Both the position numbers and the translations under genes were made by a program. From Stenopsyche tienmushanensis (lineage: Eukaryota; Arthropoda; Insecta; Trichoptera; Stenopsychidae), in contig WACJ01000514.1 in NCBI GenBank assembly GCA_008973525.1, positions 806,001 through 870,000 of the forward strand: a stretch of DNA of 64,000 nucleotides. The letters are read 5' to 3'. The notes beneath the pieces are model-generated. The model made no database searches and had not been told where the DNA came from. It saw nothing but the letters and a program-made list of their open reading frames with translations. Shown in pieces: positions 60,241 through 64,000 of this stretch. Numbering within the stretch: position 1 is the first letter of the stretch; the number at the start of each line of letters is the position of its first letter.

Positions 60241-60689
60241 CATTGAAATACATTTCAGAAATACCACCGGGAATCGAAACGCCGCGGATTTTCGTCGGCG
60301 TCGTCGATTACATAATCGATCCAGATCGAAGAATGAATAAATCCTACGATCGCCCCACGGAAGAACAGACGATGCGATCGCTTTTGGGCGGACCTTATCT
60401 ATCGATATTCAAAATAATTCTGATATCAATGCTTGTCATGACGAAATTCTTAAATATATTCAGCGCTAAACGTATGAATCACATTTGTATTGATTCCGCT
60501 AAAATTTCGCACTCGTATGTGAGTAATAACACAAATTCTATGATAAAATATCGATAGATTATGTAAGATTTCGTCGATAGTGCGCTTTATCAATTCATTG
60601 AATTTGGCGATGGAATAAATTCAAAGTCATGTTGTAAATCGCGTACAAATCGGCGAATAATTTTTAATAATATTCAAATCAATAAATCG

Positions 60690-61260
60690 ATCAAATGAAA
60701 ATGAATGCGTTTTTCCGGGGACGGAGCAATGTTACATTTATTTGGTGGGAGTTTTTCGCTCGGGTTACGCGAGCGCTTTTCTTTCGCGGGCGCGTTTTCA
60801 GCGCGAAATATTGAAACGTTTCGCGCCCCCGTCGAGGTTCGATGAATTAAACTGACCTGCTTTGTCCCGGTCCTCGGTCCTGAAGTGCTTGAAAACTGTA
60901 ACACCACAAAATTCACTGCGATATGGCACAATGTTCGCGCAAAACACTTCGCGTCGTTTGGTGATCGAAGAGGCGAGCGTAGGGAAGTCTTCGATTCGCG
61001 ATTGGGTTATTTGTCGTCGTTGTGTATTTTTGAGTGTTAGTAGAAAAAGAGTTTATTTATAAGTGGGTTTATTTCGGGTGTAACGTGACACCGCGCTCGA
61101 ACGCCAGCGGCGAGTGGCGGCGGCCGAGCCGGCAGAGCGCACGACGCAAATAGACGCCGCGGACTCCGGAGTAGGGGACGAGGACCCCACCCCCTAGCCG
61201 CCGACATCTAATTAACCCCCCGAACAACTCCTTGTTGCTGCAGTTCCTCGTCATGCATCT
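60690..61260 (-). promoter_or_regulatory. CpG-rich island, candidate promoter and 5' UTR exon
   Basis: The most CpG-rich segment of the window. On the minus strand, text such as ATCGCAGTGAATTTTGTGG leads to AAAGCAG|GTCAGTTT, a usable donor with the exon ending at 60,857. A non-coding first exon here would fit the PDZ exon 10 kb downstream, which lacks its own 5' UTR. Short GC inverted repeats (CGCTCG..CGAGCG near 60,755; GGGCGCG..CGCGCCC at 60,788-60,828) add structure. Confidence 0.3.
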
Positions 61261-61323
61261 ATAGTTCGCTAAAAAACACCTGGAATGAATTATGGCATTG
61301 ATATTACATGAAATATTTTTCTA

Positions 61324-61450
61324 TCTAATATATACAAATTAATATTTGTTTGTTCGTATTTAATGCGCTACCTTACCATTCATCCGATTGCAATAAAACT
61401 TTGTCAAGTTATTGTTTACACTTGCGGGAATAACATAGATATAGTAAAAA
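61324..61450 (+). mobile_element. Helitron 5' end fragment
   Basis: Begins TCTAATATATACAAATTAAT and continues TTGTTCGTATTTAATGCGCT and CATCCGATTGCAATAAAACT, one 5' unit of the short Helitron family. Confidence 0.7.
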
Positions 61451-61501
61451 CATAGCATATTTTGTTATGCGAGACGTTTAACGTATGCACTATATTGGCG
61501 C

Positions 61502-62248
61502 TAGGGAATCCAATCCCGAGCCAAAATTTCGATCCCGGGATTCCAGGATTTCATTAGACAATCCCGGGATCCCGGGATTTGAATTTTCAATATTTTAAGA
61601 AATTACATTGATAAATTTGATCAAAAATTACTAATAAGTCCATTTGTTCAATATAAAAAATCACTTGAAGGCTAAAGAATTTTATTTATTTAAGAAAAGA
61701 TAAAAATACAATTCAAAAATAGAAAAATAAAACACTAACACCAAACTAAAACACACATTCGCAAAATTCCCGATTTCCCGACAAATTATTTATTTCCGTC
61801 GCTGCAGATGAATACTTATATACTATAATATTTTGATGTGATTCGTAATTATATTACGAAGGAATACAAAAAATCTGAACCCTGTATCTATTATATTTCA
61901 TATCGATATTCCCATTATTAGGGTCGAGGTGTAGTAAATACATCACCGGTAGGGAAATGTTATTATAACAATTTAAAAAACATATATGTACTCTACATAT
62001 GTATACATAGATTAGACAATTACTGCCCCTAAGCATCGCATATGTTCGCCAAATAGTAGTTACGCCACTGTTTCCAAGCGTTCATATTTCGGCGAATGTC
62101 TCGATTTAGTAGCCTTCATCGTGCTGTTGAGGTGTACGATTTCTATTGGATAAAAAATTTCAATCCCGAATTTTTCGGGATTACGTTTATTAATCCCGGG
62201 ATTCATGAGCACCTAAAACTGTCCGGGATCCCGGGATTGGATTCCCTA
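61502..62248 (-). mobile_element. hAT-like family E, full copy (747 bp)
   Basis: Left TAGGGAATCCAATCCCGAG and right (inverted) TAGGGAATCCAATCCCGGGA are terminal repeats. Flanking 8-mers ATTGGCGC (61,494-61,501) and GTTGGCGC (62,249-62,256) match at 7 of 8. Sub-terminal CCCGGGAT/ATCCCGGG words repeat several times at both ends, as in some hAT elements with sub-terminal binding sites. No transposase. Confidence 0.9.
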
Positions 62249-62414
62249 GTTGGCGCGTATTGATCTGGTGGTTGCACTTTGCAATCCGGGTATTCTATAC
62301 TTAACTTCGCCCAAAGTCGTTTTTATAAAAAAATCATGAAACTCTACTTCTTTCGTAATATTGATATGATTCTTAAACCAGCTAATGGATTGAAACGAAA
62401 TTTTAGTTACGTGC

Positions 62415-62945
62415 CAGGGCCGTAACAAGGGGGTGGCAAAGCATGTATACTAAGGCAATATGTACTAAGTTGTCTAATCCCTCTTTTCTTCGTTATTACT
62501 CAAACATTGGGCCGACCCAGTCGATATAAGCCTGCAATGAAATAACAGCAATATTTTTGATAGATTGTTAAATTTAAACAATTCGTAATCGTTCTGTAGA
62601 CATGTTCGGGTACGTCTTCCAATCGCGGGGCGCTCATTCGTCATATCAGCGGTCCGAAAAGCGGACCGATTAGACACACAGATCTTGTGGTCACTCCGTC
62701 CTCTTTTGCGGCATTTTATATGATCTATACGATCACGGAAGCCCCCTCAGAGGCTAATTTACATAAGTGGCTCGCACCAAATGATGTCACGAACGAATCT
62801 AGACTTGCGGACACGGATATTAAGTTCATGTTTTGCACCTTTCTGTGTACGTTTGTAGCGTCTTGAAACTTTTGGGACTATCTTCATAAAATCCTTGCAA
62901 GTTAGATATTTGCCACAAGCGCTTCATACCCTCGTTACGGCTCTG
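62415..62945 (+). mobile_element. hAT MITE family A copy (531 bp)
   Basis: Starts CAGGGCCGTAACAAGGGGG and ends CCTCGTTACGGCTCTG. Flanks TTACGTGC and GTGCGTGC match at 6 of 8. The hairpin CGGTCCGAAAAGCGGACCG lies near 62,649. Extra sequence near the right end is absent from the 415-bp copy. Confidence 0.85.
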
Positions 62946-63251
62946 GTGCGTGCATCAACGTGATAAAATGCAAAAGGTCTCTTTTCGATTTGAATTATAT
63001 AATCAGGCATTGATTAAATGATACGTGAATACACTAAAAAAACATAAGGTTCCATGAAAACTTTCAAGGAGAAGATCTTGTGTCGCAATGACACACAGGG
63101 TATGCGTGCGTGCTTTTCACATGGATAGATGTTCACGCCATTCTCATGGACTTATGCACCACACGGAAAAATGTTATGTATCCAAAAGCATTTCATTAGC
63201 AGGGCATAAGCACAATATTTGAGATGGAAGAGGAAGTCTCATGCCCAACAA

Positions 63252-63405
63252 AGAAGACAAATTGAAAATCAGGACACTTACGAGATCAAATGCACAACCT
63301 GCACCATGTCGTACATTGAACAAACCAGTAGATAGATCGCCAATAACCAATACAAATTGGCAATAACCGAACATGTTATGAAGAACGATCATCTTGTCGT
63401 CTAGT
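63252..63405 (+). pseudogene. Penelope-like GIY-YIG endonuclease remnant
   Basis: Reads DTYEIKCTTCTMSYIEQTSR, a stop, then YKLAITEHVMKNDHL. Penelope-like retroelements end in a GIY-YIG nuclease with GVYEIPCxxCxxxYIGQTxR followed by LAxHxxxxxH. The order and the Cys-x2-Cys agree; YIG is changed to YIE and stops interrupt it. No reverse transcriptase part was found to the left. Confidence 0.5.
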
Positions 63406-63741
63406 AGAATAAGCTAGTGCCAAAAAACCCCTGATTTCCCTGAATCACAGATCCACTATCTAATTTTTTGAAACATATGATGCGAAAGAATTTCTTACTG
63501 CATAGGTAACAGTGCAGGTCAACATGAGAAATATGATAAAATATTTTATGGAGCGAAAGGATTAAAATTTCTTACATAAAATATAATTTTTTTCTCAAAA
63601 CAAAGATCCTGAACTTTTTTTAATCTCTATTATTTTATTAAGTTTTGTAAAACCCTTCAATGAACAAAGTCAAGGAGATTTGATAAGATCTAAACACTGC
63701 TACTATTTAAAATAACTCATCGCAAAAGTGTAAAATAGTGT

Positions 63742-64000
63742 GAGATATCAGAAAGCAGTGTTTTGGCACCATTTTGCATCAACATTTGTCCATGAAAAGG
63801 CGTTGTTCGAAGTGGGTACCGCGTTTGCTCACACTCGCTCAAAAACAACTCGTTGACAATGCAAAGCGTTGTTTCAGCGCAATAAAAAGGATATTATTTC
63901 ATGTAATGGATGAAACATGGAACCATTACTATATTCTAGAGTTAAATCGGCAATTAGCCGAGTGGACAGCAACCGGACAAAAGCCACCCAAAGCGACCAA
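63742..64000 (+). pseudogene. mariner transposase, partial, runs off the window
   Basis: EISESSV near 63,742 is the second helix-turn-helix of mariner. One frameshift later TILHQHLSMKRRCSKWVPRL begins, and the frame stays open to the edge. The first catalytic Asp is in VMDETWNHYY (Asp codon 63,909-63,911), and NRQLAEWTATG follows, all in mariner order. The N-terminal domain before 63,742 is not recognisable. It is a different mariner lineage from the deleted copies at 7.5 and 25.1 kb. Confidence 0.8.

Overview
This window looks like intron and intergenic DNA from an animal, almost certainly an insect or other arthropod. It is AT-rich, has no operons, ribosome-binding sites or long open frames, and is packed with decayed DNA transposons typical of arthropods (Helitron, mariner/Tc1, pogo, hAT). 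No species can be named from the sequence. Nearly all open frames of 60-150 codons occur by chance. The one coding segment I am confident of is a 106-nt minus-strand exon at 50,843-50,948. It carries the first 35 codons of a PDZ-domain protein of the ZASP / PDZ-LIM type, bounded by good splice sites. A few weaker candidate exons are listed with low confidence.

Layout. 1-10 kb: fragments of hAT, pogo, Helitron and mariner elements, and a LINE tail on the minus strand. 11-19 kb: two long non-autonomous hAT copies and copies of two unclassified repeats (families C and D). 19-27 kb: sparse, with a Tc1/mariner transposase scrap, a deleted mariner, another hAT copy and a CpG-rich stretch with a POU octamer. 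27,925-34,700: two defective Helitrons joined exactly head to tail and sitting between A and T in a family C repeat; the second begins with three near-identical 457-bp units. 34.7-48 kb: pogo MITEs, short Helitrons, a perfect foldback, hAT copies and two possible signal-peptide exons. 48-53 kb: the PDZ exon and a CpG-rich stretch with NRF1-like and CRE motifs. 53-64 kb: MITEs with target-site duplications (hAT 415 bp, hAT-like 747 bp, Harbinger-like 284 bp), a pogo transposase tail, a CpG-rich island that may be a promoter, a Penelope GIY-YIG remnant, and a mariner transposase running off the right edge.

How the parts relate. The PDZ exon starts with ATG one base after a splice acceptor, so its 5' UTR exon lies to the right. 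The CpG-rich island at 60.7-61.25 kb is a plausible site (inference). The mobile elements form families that date each other: an hAT copy split a family C repeat at 55,657, and the Helitron dimer split another at 27,924/34,701. Helitron 5' ends are repeatedly found as tandem units, both in the large dimer and in a related short family at four loci. I see no tRNA, rRNA, CRISPR array or viral gene.
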